Made by a program: the position numbers and the translations under genes. Of a stretch of 23,554 nt of DNA, positions 15,374-22,588 are shown piece by piece (the first letter of the stretch is position 1; each line of letters begins with the position of its first letter). A model generated the notes under the pieces. The model did no database searches, was not told the origin of the DNA, and saw only the letters and a program-made list of their open reading frames with translations. This stretch comes from DATKXO01 sp035528995 (lineage in GTDB: Bacteria; Planctomycetota; Phycisphaerae; UBA1845), in contig DATKXO010000380.1 of assembly GCA_035528995.1 (NCBI GenBank), positions 1-23,554 of the forward strand, given 5' to 3'.

Positions 15374-15398
15374 CGCTCTACCACTGAGCTACACCCGC
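15327..15398 (-). tRNA. tRNA-Gly(GCC): tRNA-Gly (anticodon GCC)
   Basis: A 72-nt cloverleaf on the minus strand: acceptor GCGGGTG/CACCCGC, D-stem GCTC/GAGC, anticodon arm TCACG-TTGCCAA-CGTGA with anticodon GCC, and T-arm GTCGG-TTCAAAT-CCGAT with a G-U closing pair. CCA is not encoded. It is the insertion site of the element: its 5' 26 bases are chromosomal and the rest comes from attR. Confidence 0.97.
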
Positions 15399-15411
15399 GT
15401 CGCACCCAAAC

Positions 15412-15439
15412 AGTATACCCCCCAAACCGGTCCGGGCAA
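15412..15439 (-). promoter_or_regulatory. Promoter of tRNA-Gly
   Basis: On the minus strand: TTGCCC (15439-15434), a 16-base spacer and TATACT (15417-15412), 13 bases before the tRNA 5' end. The -10 box is strong and the -35 partial. It lies outside the element and so is unaffected by excision. Confidence 0.65.
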
Positions 15440-15570
15440 GGGGGCTTCTGACGCCTTTCGCCCTCCGCAAACCCGCCGCCCGCCACCGGATTGGACGCCC
15501 GCTCAATCGCAGAATCGGCCCCACGAGTCCTCCACCGCCCACCGGCTGCCCCGCCCGCCCGCCGAAAAGC

Positions 15571-15972
15571 TCAGGCGGCCACCGGCGTCGCCTCCGTCCG
15601 CACGGCGATAACGAACACACCGGCCAGGATCAGCAGCACGCCGATCCACTGGCCCACCGTCATCCGGTCGCCCAGCGCGAAGTAGGCCACGACCGCAATG
15701 ATCGCGTACCCGCCGCCCACCATCACCGGATACGCCAGGCTGATCTTCAGCATCGGGCTCTGCAGGGCGAACATGTAGAAGCAGGCGTTCAGGGCGAAGC
15801 ACACCAGCCCCACCATCAGGATCGGGCTCAACAGCACCGTGCGCACCCCGGCCGGCAGTCCTTCCCTGAGCAGGCCCCCGGCGGCCTCCACCCGGGTCAT
15901 GCCCGCTTTCATCATCAGGTTCGCCGCGGCGTTCAGCAGCAGGGCGGTCACCAGGGCTACTACGTGCTTCAT
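15571..15972 (-). CDS. SMR/EamA-like four-helix membrane protein
   Basis: This encodes 133 residues. The ATG at 15972 has AAGGAA 6 bases upstream; the longer in-frame start lacks one. There are four membrane segments (about 4-24, 48-70, 73-97 and 103-124), as in small multidrug resistance proteins. The first helix (VTALLLNAAANLMMK) aligns with EmrE, but the key Glu14 of drug/proton antiporters is Asn here (N14). A different cargo is therefore likely, for example a lipid-linked sugar as in ArnE/ArnF-like proteins, or a small metabolite. It is divergent from the envelope cluster starting at 16199. Confidence 0.8.
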   Translation of the reverse strand: MKHVVALVTALLLNAAANLMMKAGMTRVEAAGGLLREGLPAGVRTVLLSPILMVGLVCFALNACFYMFALQSPMLKISLAYPVMVGGGYAIIAVVAYFALGDRMTVGQWIGVLLILAGVFVIAVRTEATPVAA

Positions 15973-16198
15973 GGCCGGTTCCTTTGCAACGGAGAATAAC
16001 GAGCCATCGCCGGATTGCGGCGGATCGTAGGCCCATCGCGCCACCTGAGCAAGCCTGGGGTCCGGCACCGTCGGCCTCCTAGCGCCCGGGCGGCCGACGC
16101 GCGTCCCTTGTCCTCACGTCGGCGATGACGACAATGGCACCCCGTTTGGCGGGGGCGCCGCCTGCCGGATGACGCTCGACACCGGAAAGGAACCCGAC

Positions 16199-16852
16199 AT
16201 GAAACGAATCGCTCTGCTCGTTGCCCTGTCGTTGCCGGCCGGCCTCTGTGCGGCCGATGACGGTCAATCGTCGCCCGAGATCGCCGTGGTGAACCTGGCC
16301 AAAGTCTTCGACGGCTACAGGATGACCAAGGACCTGGAGCAGCAGTTCGACGACCGCCGCCGGGCCATCGGCACAGAGGCCGAGAACCGCCGCTACGCCG
16401 TCGAGAAACAGATCACCGCCCTCCAGGCCTTCGACCCCTCCAGCGCCGACTACGCTCAGCGCCGCGACGAACTGCGGCGCATGGAGTTCGAGTTCAAGGT
16501 CTGGGTCTCCATGGAGGAGCAGCGACTCAAGGACGAGCACATGGCCTGGCTGCGGCGGATCTACGACGACGTTCGCGAGGTCGTCGCCGACATCGCACGG
16601 GCCCGCGGCTTCGATCTGATCCTCACCTACGACGAGCTGTCTCCCGACGTGCCCGATTCCCTCGCCCTGCGACGCGAGATCCTGCTCAAAAAGGTGCTCT
16701 ATTTCAGCGACCGCGTCGATCTGACCGCCGAGGTCCTGCGCAGCCTGAATGAACGCTACGACAAGCGGGGGGGAGCGGCCTCCCTCAAGCAGCCCCCGCC
16801 CATCCCAATGGGCGACCCGGCGGCGCCCGCGGCACCCGACCGCCGGCCCTGA
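16199..16852 (+). CDS. OmpH/Skp-family periplasmic chaperone
   Basis: This encodes 217 residues. AAGGA lies 8 bases before the ATG at 16199. A signal peptide (MKRIALLVALSLPAGLCAA) is followed by the family start IAVVNLAKVFDGYRMTKDL and a long charged coiled coil (~45-140, rich in Arg/Glu), then ARARGFDLILTYDELSPDVP near the C-terminus. Skp-type chaperones hold unfolded outer-membrane proteins in the periplasm. Its place directly before lpxC-fabZ and lpxA is the classic outer-membrane biogenesis order. The C-terminal Pro/Ala-rich ~25 residues are probably disordered. Confidence 0.9.
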   Translation: MKRIALLVALSLPAGLCAADDGQSSPEIAVVNLAKVFDGYRMTKDLEQQFDDRRRAIGTEAENRRYAVEKQITALQAFDPSSADYAQRRDELRRMEFEFKVWVSMEEQRLKDEHMAWLRRIYDDVREVVADIARARGFDLILTYDELSPDVPDSLALRREILLKKVLYFSDRVDLTAEVLRSLNERYDKRGGAASLKQPPPIPMGDPAAPAAPDRRP

Positions 16853-16867
16853 TTGCACGGCTGGGGT

Positions 16868-16896
16868 TTGAAAAACCGATAAAACTGGTGGATAAT
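16868..16896 (+). promoter_or_regulatory. Promoter for lpxC-fabZ
   Basis: TTGAAA (16868-16873), a 17-base spacer and GATAAT (16891-16896), 66 bases before the GTG start at 16963. It suggests that the lipid A genes have their own transcription start besides any read-through from the chaperone gene. Confidence 0.65.
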
Positions 16897-16962
16897 CCGC
16901 CCTGCGCCCGGACGGCACTTCCGGCCTATGGGGCGCGGGTCGTCTTCGACAGGTGATTTGAG

Positions 16963-18282
16963 GTGAGGACTCAGCAGACCATCGCCAGGTCGGTCGAGAT
17001 CGAGGGGCGGGGCTTGTTTACCGGGTCGCCGGTCATCGTCCGCCTGCGCCCGGCCGACCCCGGCTCCGGCATCACCTTCTTCCGCACCGACCAGAAGGTG
17101 CCCGTCGGCATCCCTGCCCGCGTCGAGAACGTGGCCAAGCGCGCTCGCCGCACCTCCCTCCGAAACGGCGTGGTCTCCATCGAGACTGTCGAGCACTGCC
17201 TCAGCGCCTGCACCGGGCTGCGCGTGGACAACCTCCTGGTCGAGCTGGCCGGCGACGAACTCCCCGCCGGCGACGGCAGCAGCCTGCCCTTCGTCGAGAA
17301 GATGCAGCAGGCCGGCATCGCCGTCCAGGACGCTGAGCAGGAGGTCTTCACCATCACCGAGACCATGCGCGTCGTGGACGGCGACTGCGAACTCGTCGCC
17401 TTGCCGCCGCTCGCCGGCGGAGCATCCGAACTCGAAATCCACTACGACCTGGACTACGGCCCCGGCGGCCCCATCGGTCGCCAGCGCTCTTCAGTCGTGG
17501 TCACGCCCGAGAACTACGTCCGCGAGATCGCCCCGGCTCGGACTTTCGTCACCGAGGCCGAAGCCGGGCAGCTTCAGGCCGCCGGACTCGGCAAGCACCT
17601 GACCTACGACGACATCCTCGTCTTCGGCGACCAGGGCCCCATCCAGAACACTCTGCGGTTTCCCGACGAGTGCGTCCGTCACAAAATGCTCGACCTCATC
17701 GGAGACCTCACGCTGTTGGGCCGCCCCATCGTCGGACGCGTCTACGCTCGCAAGTCCGGACATGCCCTCAACCACGATCTGGTCCGGGCCTTCCGCCATC
17801 AGATCGAGGAGCGCGACCGGACGGCCATGCTCGTCCGCCGCCCCGAGCTGGACGTCCGCAGCGTGCAGCGAATCCTGCCCCACCGCTACCCCTTCCTCAT
17901 GGTCGATCGCATCATCGAGGTCGAGGGCACCAAGCGGGCCGTGGGCATCAAGAACGTCACCATCAACGAGGAGTTCTTTCAGGGCCACTATCCGGGCGAG
18001 CCCATGATGCCCGGTGTGCTCATTATCGAGGCCATGGCCCAGATGGGCGGAATCCTCCTTTCCCAGGAACTCGAACACAAGGGCAAGGTCGCCGTCCTCT
18101 TGAGTCTCGACAAGGTCAAGTTCCGACGTACCGTCTCCCCCGGCGACCAGCTCATCCTGATCGCCGAAACCATCCGCGTGAAGTCGCGCAGCGGACACGT
18201 GCAGACCCGGGCAATGGTAGGCGACGAACTGGCCGCCGAGGCCATCATCAAGTTCGTCCTGACCGACGCGCCGACCACCTAG
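16963..18282 (+). CDS. lpxC-fabZ: Bifunctional LpxC deacetylase / FabZ dehydratase
   Basis: This encodes 439 residues from a GTG start with AGGTGAT just upstream. Residues ~1-285 are LpxC, the zinc UDP-3-O-acyl-GlcNAc deacetylase that commits to lipid A: zinc ligands H78 (ETVEHCLSA), H240 and D244 (HKMLDLIGD), with H267 as general acid/base (SGHALNH). Residues ~293-439 are FabZ, the 3-hydroxyacyl-ACP dehydratase: ILPHRYPFLMVDRI, then catalytic H342 (GHYPGEPMMPG) and E356 (IIEAMAQ). LpxC-FabZ fusions are known from Bacteroidetes and planctomycete-type genomes. Both enzymes use or compete for hydroxyacyl chains, so the fusion couples lipid A and fatty acid flux in the cytoplasm. lpxA follows after 21 bases. 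Confidence 0.96.
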   Translation: MRTQQTIARSVEIEGRGLFTGSPVIVRLRPADPGSGITFFRTDQKVPVGIPARVENVAKRARRTSLRNGVVSIETVEHCLSACTGLRVDNLLVELAGDELPAGDGSSLPFVEKMQQAGIAVQDAEQEVFTITETMRVVDGDCELVALPPLAGGASELEIHYDLDYGPGGPIGRQRSSVVVTPENYVREIAPARTFVTEAEAGQLQAAGLGKHLTYDDILVFGDQGPIQNTLRFPDECVRHKMLDLIGDLTLLGRPIVGRVYARKSGHALNHDLVRAFRHQIEERDRTAMLVRRPELDVRSVQRILPHRYPFLMVDRIIEVEGTKRAVGIKNVTINEEFFQGHYPGEPMMPGVLIIEAMAQMGGILLSQELEHKGKVAVLLSLDKVKFRRTVSPGDQLILIAETIRVKSRSGHVQTRAMVGDELAAEAIIKFVLTDAPTT

Positions 18283-18303
18283 AGGGGCAGACAGGGGCTC
18301 ATT

Positions 18304-19185
18304 GTGAACCGACTCGAACGCGAACCCGAAGCCAGGATTCACCCCTCGGCCATCGTGGATCCGCGGGCGGAACTCGGCCGCGGAGTCATCATCGGCCCGT
18401 ACTGTGTCATCAGTGGGGGCGTGCAGGTGGGCGACGGCTGTCACCTGCATCATCAGGTCACGATTGACGGCCACACCAAGGTCGGCCCGGGCTGCGAGTT
18501 CTTTCCCGGGGCCGTCATCGGCATGAAGCCCCAGGATCTCAAATATCGCGGCGAGCCCACCCGGCTGGAAATCGGAACGGGCAACGTTTTCCGAGAGTGG
18601 GTCACCGTCCACCCGGGCACCGCCGGTGGGGGGGGCATCACCCGCATCGGCGACCACAACCACCTGCTGGTCGGCGTCCACGTGGCTCACGACTGTCAGG
18701 TCGGAAACCACTGCATCCTGGCCAACCAGGTGCAGCTCGCCGGCCACGTCAAGGTCGAGGATTACGTCACCTTCGGCGGGCAGAGCGGTGTCCACCACTT
18801 CGTGACCATCGGCCGCCACGCCATGATCGGCGGACTGACCCGCGTCACGGCCGACATCCCGCCCTTCATGATCTTCGTCGCCGCACGCACCCACGGGCGC
18901 GTGCGATTCGTCAACGGCGTCGGGCTCAAGCGCTGCGGGTTCACCGAGGAGCAGATCGCCGCCCTCAAGGGCGCCTGGGCGCGGCTCTACTCCCGGCGGG
19001 CTCGGCTGAATGGCAAGCCCATCCTGCCCACCGCCCAGGAGATATTGGCCGAAGACGACCTCGACGAAAACGTGCGCTATCTGTGCGAGTTCATCGTCCG
19101 CTCGGCCGCCCACGGGCGCCACGGCCGATATCTCGAGTCGCTCCGGTCGGACAAGGTCAATGCGCCCCGACCGGATCAGGCCTAG
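18304..19185 (+). CDS. lpxA: UDP-N-acetylglucosamine acyltransferase LpxA
   Basis: This encodes 293 residues from a GTG start with only a weak GGGG ribosome site, 21 bases after lpxC-fabZ, so coupling is likely. It is slightly longer than the usual ~262 because of its C-terminus. Left-handed parallel beta-helix hexapeptides run from ~12 to ~190 (IHPSAIVDPRAELGRGVIIG). QDLKYRGEPTRLEIGTGN and the catalytic H129 (GVHVAHDCQVGNHC) are characteristic, followed by DIPPFMIF and GLKRCGF of the C-terminal helical domain. It transfers a 3-hydroxyacyl chain from ACP to UDP-GlcNAc, the first step of lipid A synthesis. Confidence 0.95.
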   Translation: MNRLEREPEARIHPSAIVDPRAELGRGVIIGPYCVISGGVQVGDGCHLHHQVTIDGHTKVGPGCEFFPGAVIGMKPQDLKYRGEPTRLEIGTGNVFREWVTVHPGTAGGGGITRIGDHNHLLVGVHVAHDCQVGNHCILANQVQLAGHVKVEDYVTFGGQSGVHHFVTIGRHAMIGGLTRVTADIPPFMIFVAARTHGRVRFVNGVGLKRCGFTEEQIAALKGAWARLYSRRARLNGKPILPTAQEILAEDDLDENVRYLCEFIVRSAAHGRHGRYLESLRSDKVNAPRPDQA

Positions 19186-19291
19186 GCGGGGACAACACCG
19201 AGGTATCGCCGGGCGGGAACGTCGGCCGCCGACCGGAAGAGCCTGATCTCCAACCCGGCAACGATTCGCACACAGGAGACCGGATCACACC

Positions 19292-20308
19292 ATGAGCGAC
19301 CCACTCCGCACCGCGGTCATCGGCGTCGGCCACATGGGCCGCCACCACGCCCGCCTCTACCACGATCTGCCCGAAGCCGAACTCGTCGCAGTGGTGGACA
19401 CCGACCGGCAGCGTGCCGCCGACATCGCCAAACAGTACGCCGCCAAACCGCTGACCGACATGAGCGATCTGCTCGAGCTGCGGCTCGATGCCGTGACCAT
19501 CGCCGTCCCCACCGTCGCTCACGAGGCCCTGGCCGCCCCGCTCATCGAGGCCGGCGTCGCCCTGCTCATCGAGAAGCCGCTCGCCCCCGACTCCGCCTCC
19601 GCCCGCCGCCTGCTCGACCTGGCCCAGGCGCACGACTGCGTCATTCAGGTCGGTCATTCGGAGCGCTTCAACCCGGTCGTCCGGGCCATGGATCGCATGG
19701 GCGTCAAGCCCAAGTTCATCGAGACCCACCGCATCAGCCCCTTCACCTTCCGAAGCGCGGACATCGGCGTGGTCTTCGACATGATGATCCACGACATCGA
19801 CATCGTTCTGCACCTGGTCGCCTGCCGCGACTACGAGGTCCGGGCCTGCGGCGTTAGTATCCTCAGCAAACATGAGGACATCGCCAACGCCAGGGTCGAG
19901 TTCGCCGACGGCTGCGTGGCCAACCTGACCGCCTCCCGTCTGGCCCTCAAGACCGAGCGCAAGATCCGCGTCTTCTGCCCCGATGCCTATCTCTCCATGG
20001 ACTATCAGAAGAAAACCGGCATCGCCATCAAGAAGGACGCCAATCTCGATCTGCTCAAGCTCGCCGGGGAGAAGGACCTGACTGACCTGGCCCAGGTGGC
20101 CGGCCTCGACTTCGGTTCCATGGTCAAGGTCGAGCCCTTGCAGGTCGATGACGTCGAGCCGCTCAAGGCCGAGATCCAGTCCTTCCTCGCATCCGTTCGC
20201 GACCGCACCACGCCGGCCGTCTCCGCCGAAGACGGCTTCGCTGCGGTCCACCTGGCCGAGCGCATCGTCCGCACCGTCCAGCAGCACGACTGGGACGTGT
20301 CCGCGTAG
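19292..20308 (+). CDS. Gfo/Idh/MocA-family NAD(P)-dependent oxidoreductase
   Basis: This encodes 338 residues. AGGAG lies 14 bases before the ATG, a rather long spacing, but no closer in-frame start exists. The Rossmann motif is AVIGVGHMGRHHARLY (residues 8-23), with EKPL in the family's catalytic loop and SERFNPVV and MMIHDIDIVLHL of the second domain. Substrates are usually sugars or sugar nucleotides. Its place 106 bases after lpxA on the same strand suggests a role in envelope sugar modification; GnnA, which oxidises UDP-GlcNAc for diamino lipid A, belongs to this family, but no GnnB aminotransferase is seen here. Specificity is open. Confidence 0.88.
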   Translation: MSDPLRTAVIGVGHMGRHHARLYHDLPEAELVAVVDTDRQRAADIAKQYAAKPLTDMSDLLELRLDAVTIAVPTVAHEALAAPLIEAGVALLIEKPLAPDSASARRLLDLAQAHDCVIQVGHSERFNPVVRAMDRMGVKPKFIETHRISPFTFRSADIGVVFDMMIHDIDIVLHLVACRDYEVRACGVSILSKHEDIANARVEFADGCVANLTASRLALKTERKIRVFCPDAYLSMDYQKKTGIAIKKDANLDLLKLAGEKDLTDLAQVAGLDFGSMVKVEPLQVDDVEPLKAEIQSFLASVRDRTTPAVSAEDGFAAVHLAERIVRTVQQHDWDVSA

Positions 20309-20337
20309 ACCGACCTGATCGGGGTTGTAAGTGCGGT

Positions 20338-21222
20338 TTACGACAGTGGCGGGTTGCGGCTCGAGGACCCCAGCCACCGGACGGTGGCCGCCTGGCGCTT
20401 CAGCAGCACGCCCCGGGTCAGTTCCAGCCGGTCCATGAGGGCCTTCATGTTGGGCAACCGTTTGGCCGGCTCCTTCTGGCAGCAGGCCTCGATGAGCCGA
20501 TCGAGCGGTCCGGCCAGCTCCCCGTCCAGAGGCTGGTCGAGTTCCGCCGCCCGCCGCCCGATCAGCGACATGCGCTGCAGACACACCCTCTGATTCATGT
20601 CCGTGGGCATCGCCTTGCCGGTCAGCACCTTGTACAGCGTGGCCCCCATGCCGAAAACGTCCGTCCGCGCGTCGAGCGCCCCCAGAGAGACCTGTTCCGG
20701 CGCGATGTAGTCCGGCGTGCCCTGGACCTTCGACTTGACCTCGCCCATCTCGCAGGCCTGCCCCAGATCGATCAACTTCACCCGTCCGTCCGGCGTGACC
20801 AGGATGTTCCCCGGTTTCAGGTCCGCGTGCACGAACCCGGCTCGATGCATGCCCTGGAGCCCCTCGGCCGCCTTGCTGAAGTAGGTCAGCAATTCCGGCA
20901 GCGGGCAGGAGAAGTCCGGATCGTTCAACGGAACGCCGTCCACGTACTCCATGAACAGCATAGCCGACTTGATCTTGGTCAGACGCCGCCGCACGTAACG
21001 CAGCTCATAGGTCCTGCGGACCACCGGGTGGTCCACGGTGCTGCCCACCGAGTGCTCGTTCCGGAGCTGATCGACGAACTTCATGTCCTCCGGCTCATGC
21101 ACCTTGACCACCTTGACCGTGTATTTCGCGCCGGTCCGGGTGCTGCGGGCCAGCAGCAGGGCGCTGCCCGCCCCCTTGCCGAGCTTCCCCAGGATTTGAT
21201 AGTTGGGAATGTCGATGCTCAT
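20338..21222 (-). CDS. Soluble Ser/Thr protein kinase, non-RD type
   Basis: This encodes 294 residues. The ATG at 21222 (GGGGGAAG upstream) starts directly before the kinase fold; the longer frame adds a low-complexity stretch. Motifs: Gly loop LGKGAGSALLLA (14-25), VAIK-type K37, E56, catalytic loop HADLKPGN (132-139) with Ala instead of Arg before D134, DLG instead of DFG (152-154), and APE (174-176). The fold ends around residue 270 and no membrane segment or extracellular domain follows. Lacking the HRD arginine, it probably does not need activation-loop phosphorylation. The substrate is unknown. It converges with the oxidoreductase gene, 29 bases apart. Confidence 0.92.
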   Translation of the reverse strand: MSIDIPNYQILGKLGKGAGSALLLARSTRTGAKYTVKVVKVHEPEDMKFVDQLRNEHSVGSTVDHPVVRRTYELRYVRRRLTKIKSAMLFMEYVDGVPLNDPDFSCPLPELLTYFSKAAEGLQGMHRAGFVHADLKPGNILVTPDGRVKLIDLGQACEMGEVKSKVQGTPDYIAPEQVSLGALDARTDVFGMGATLYKVLTGKAMPTDMNQRVCLQRMSLIGRRAAELDQPLDGELAGPLDRLIEACCQKEPAKRLPNMKALMDRLELTRGVLLKRQAATVRWLGSSSRNPPLS

Positions 21223-21570
21223 CCGACGTCTTCCCCCGGCCGATCTCTCGAATCGTCCGTCCGCTCCGGCCCCGCCGGCTGAGCCCACGCACTTGGCGGC
21301 TCGCTCCAACGAACGACGGCGGTAGCCCCCCGGCGGCGTGAGATTGCCGGGGCGCCGTGCCCGCCTCGGCTCCTACCGTAGCGGCTGTGGGTCGTGCTCT
21401 ATTCCGGCGGCTCTAATCCCCTCACGGCCAATCCTGTACGCTGGTCTGCTCCGTTGTGGCCCGGCGGATGGGGAACCGGCAGAGGTAGAGAAGATGATGA
21501 CAGTACGACTCCGGCTGCCAACCTCCCATCCTGCCACGTCATTTCAAGTATAGGACGACGTTTCTCCCGG
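21223..21570. other. Non-coding upstream region of the kinase gene
   Basis: About 350 bases with no credible gene on either strand. A GC-rich hairpin CCCCGGC/GCCGGGG (21330-21354, 11-base loop) lies about 110 bases upstream of the kinase start and has no T-run. It may be in the leader of the kinase mRNA or mark the end of the upstream metallophosphoesterase transcript. I found no clear promoter here. Confidence 0.4.
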
Positions 21571-22386
21571 TCAAACCGCCACCGCAGATTTCCGCTGTGG
21601 CTCCGCATCCGGGGCAACGCCCCCCTGATCATGCATCCGGAGCGTGCTCGCCGGGGCCGACCGAACCGTCAGGATCGTGATTTCCGGCGGGCACAGCACC
21701 CTCAACGGTATCGGACCCGACAGACCCAGCCCCGCACTGACGTGGAGCTGAGTGCCGTCAACGGCGTGCAGACCCTGGGCGTACCGCGTCGAGATTCGGT
21801 CGTGCGTCCACACGCAGCCCACCAGCGGCAGGCGGATCTGGCCCCCGTGCGTGTGCCCGGCCAATACCAGCCCCACTCGCCCGTGCGGCAACTCGTTCAC
21901 CGTCGAAGGGTAATGAGCCAGCATGATCGCCGGCGTTCGCCCGATCACGCCCGACAGCACCGAGCGGGGGTCACCGTGGTGATCCTCCGTCTGCTCGATC
22001 CCCACCACCGGGACCAGCACGCCATTGTGCCGAACCGTGACGCACTCGTCGCGCAGGAACGTGACGTCCAGACCCGGGTGGTCCCCCAGGATGGGCGCGT
22101 CGTGGTTTCCCAGCACCGCAAACGTGCCGTATGGTGCGTAGATCGGGGCCAGGAACCGCCGGAGCAGATCGGCCGTCCGGAGCCAGTCGTCCGGGCTGCA
22201 GCCCAGGTCGCCGGTCAGGGCCACCAGGTCGTATTCCAGACCCACCATCAGTCGCTGGGCGTCCCCGACGACCTTGTTCCAGGATCGCAGGTGCAGGTCG
22301 GTGAGATGCGCGATGCGCAGGCCGTCGGCTTGCCGAGGCCAGCCTTCGACTGCTGCACTGACGTGATGGACTGTTACCGGTCTCAT
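21571..22386 (-). CDS. Metallophosphoesterase, YkuE-like
   Basis: This encodes 271 residues. The ATG at 22386 is where the family begins (RPVTVHHVS...GLRIAHLTDLHL), although no Shine-Dalgarno sequence is visible before it. Metal motifs of calcineurin-type phosphoesterases are D30-x-H32 (LTDLH), G59-D60 (TGDLG), GNHD (93-96), H158 (AHYP) and GHTHGG (177-182). The Asp often found a few residues after GD is not at its usual place (GDLGC). Related enzymes hydrolyse UDP-2,3-diacylglucosamine or other phosphodiesters, often at the membrane; no signal or membrane anchor is seen here. A lipid A role is tempting given the nearby lpx genes but unproven. Confidence 0.88.
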   Translation of the reverse strand: MRPVTVHHVSAAVEGWPRQADGLRIAHLTDLHLRSWNKVVGDAQRLMVGLEYDLVALTGDLGCSPDDWLRTADLLRRFLAPIYAPYGTFAVLGNHDAPILGDHPGLDVTFLRDECVTVRHNGVLVPVVGIEQTEDHHGDPRSVLSGVIGRTPAIMLAHYPSTVNELPHGRVGLVLAGHTHGGQIRLPLVGCVWTHDRISTRYAQGLHAVDGTQLHVSAGLGLSGPIPLRVLCPPEITILTVRSAPASTLRMHDQGGVAPDAEPQRKSAVAV

Positions 22387-22588
22387 GGAAGCTGTCGCTG
22401 CTGGCGGACCCCGGCGTCCCCAACCGTTCGACGACCCGCCCCTCAAACCTAGAATACGCCCCGGTCGCGGGCAAACCGGATTCACCCTCCCCGATTCGAG
22501 CCTGAACACTATCGGGCACTGGGCGCCAAACGATTGAATCGGTTTGGGCTCCCCCGGGGTCCCGGGGGCCGGCCGGCGGCGACCGGGA

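Noticed and set aside
16079..16918. Minus-strand open frame of 279 codons opposite the OmpH-like gene
   Set aside because: Val/Gly/Glu-rich mirror translation; the plus strand has a signal peptide and the family pattern.
17491..19122. Long open frame on the minus strand (543 codons) opposite lpxC-fabZ and lpxA
   Set aside because: Antisense to two genes with intact catalytic motifs. The translation is a low-complexity Asp/Gly/Val-rich mirror of GC-rich coding sequence.
19157..20584. Long open frame on the minus strand (475 codons) opposite the oxidoreductase gene
   Set aside because: No recognisable motif; it is the GC-skew shadow of the Gfo/Idh/MocA gene and enters the kinase gene in another frame.
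21394..22452. Plus-strand open frame of 352 codons
   Set aside because: Arg/His/Pro-rich shadow of the metallophosphoesterase, whose metal motifs lie on the other strand.
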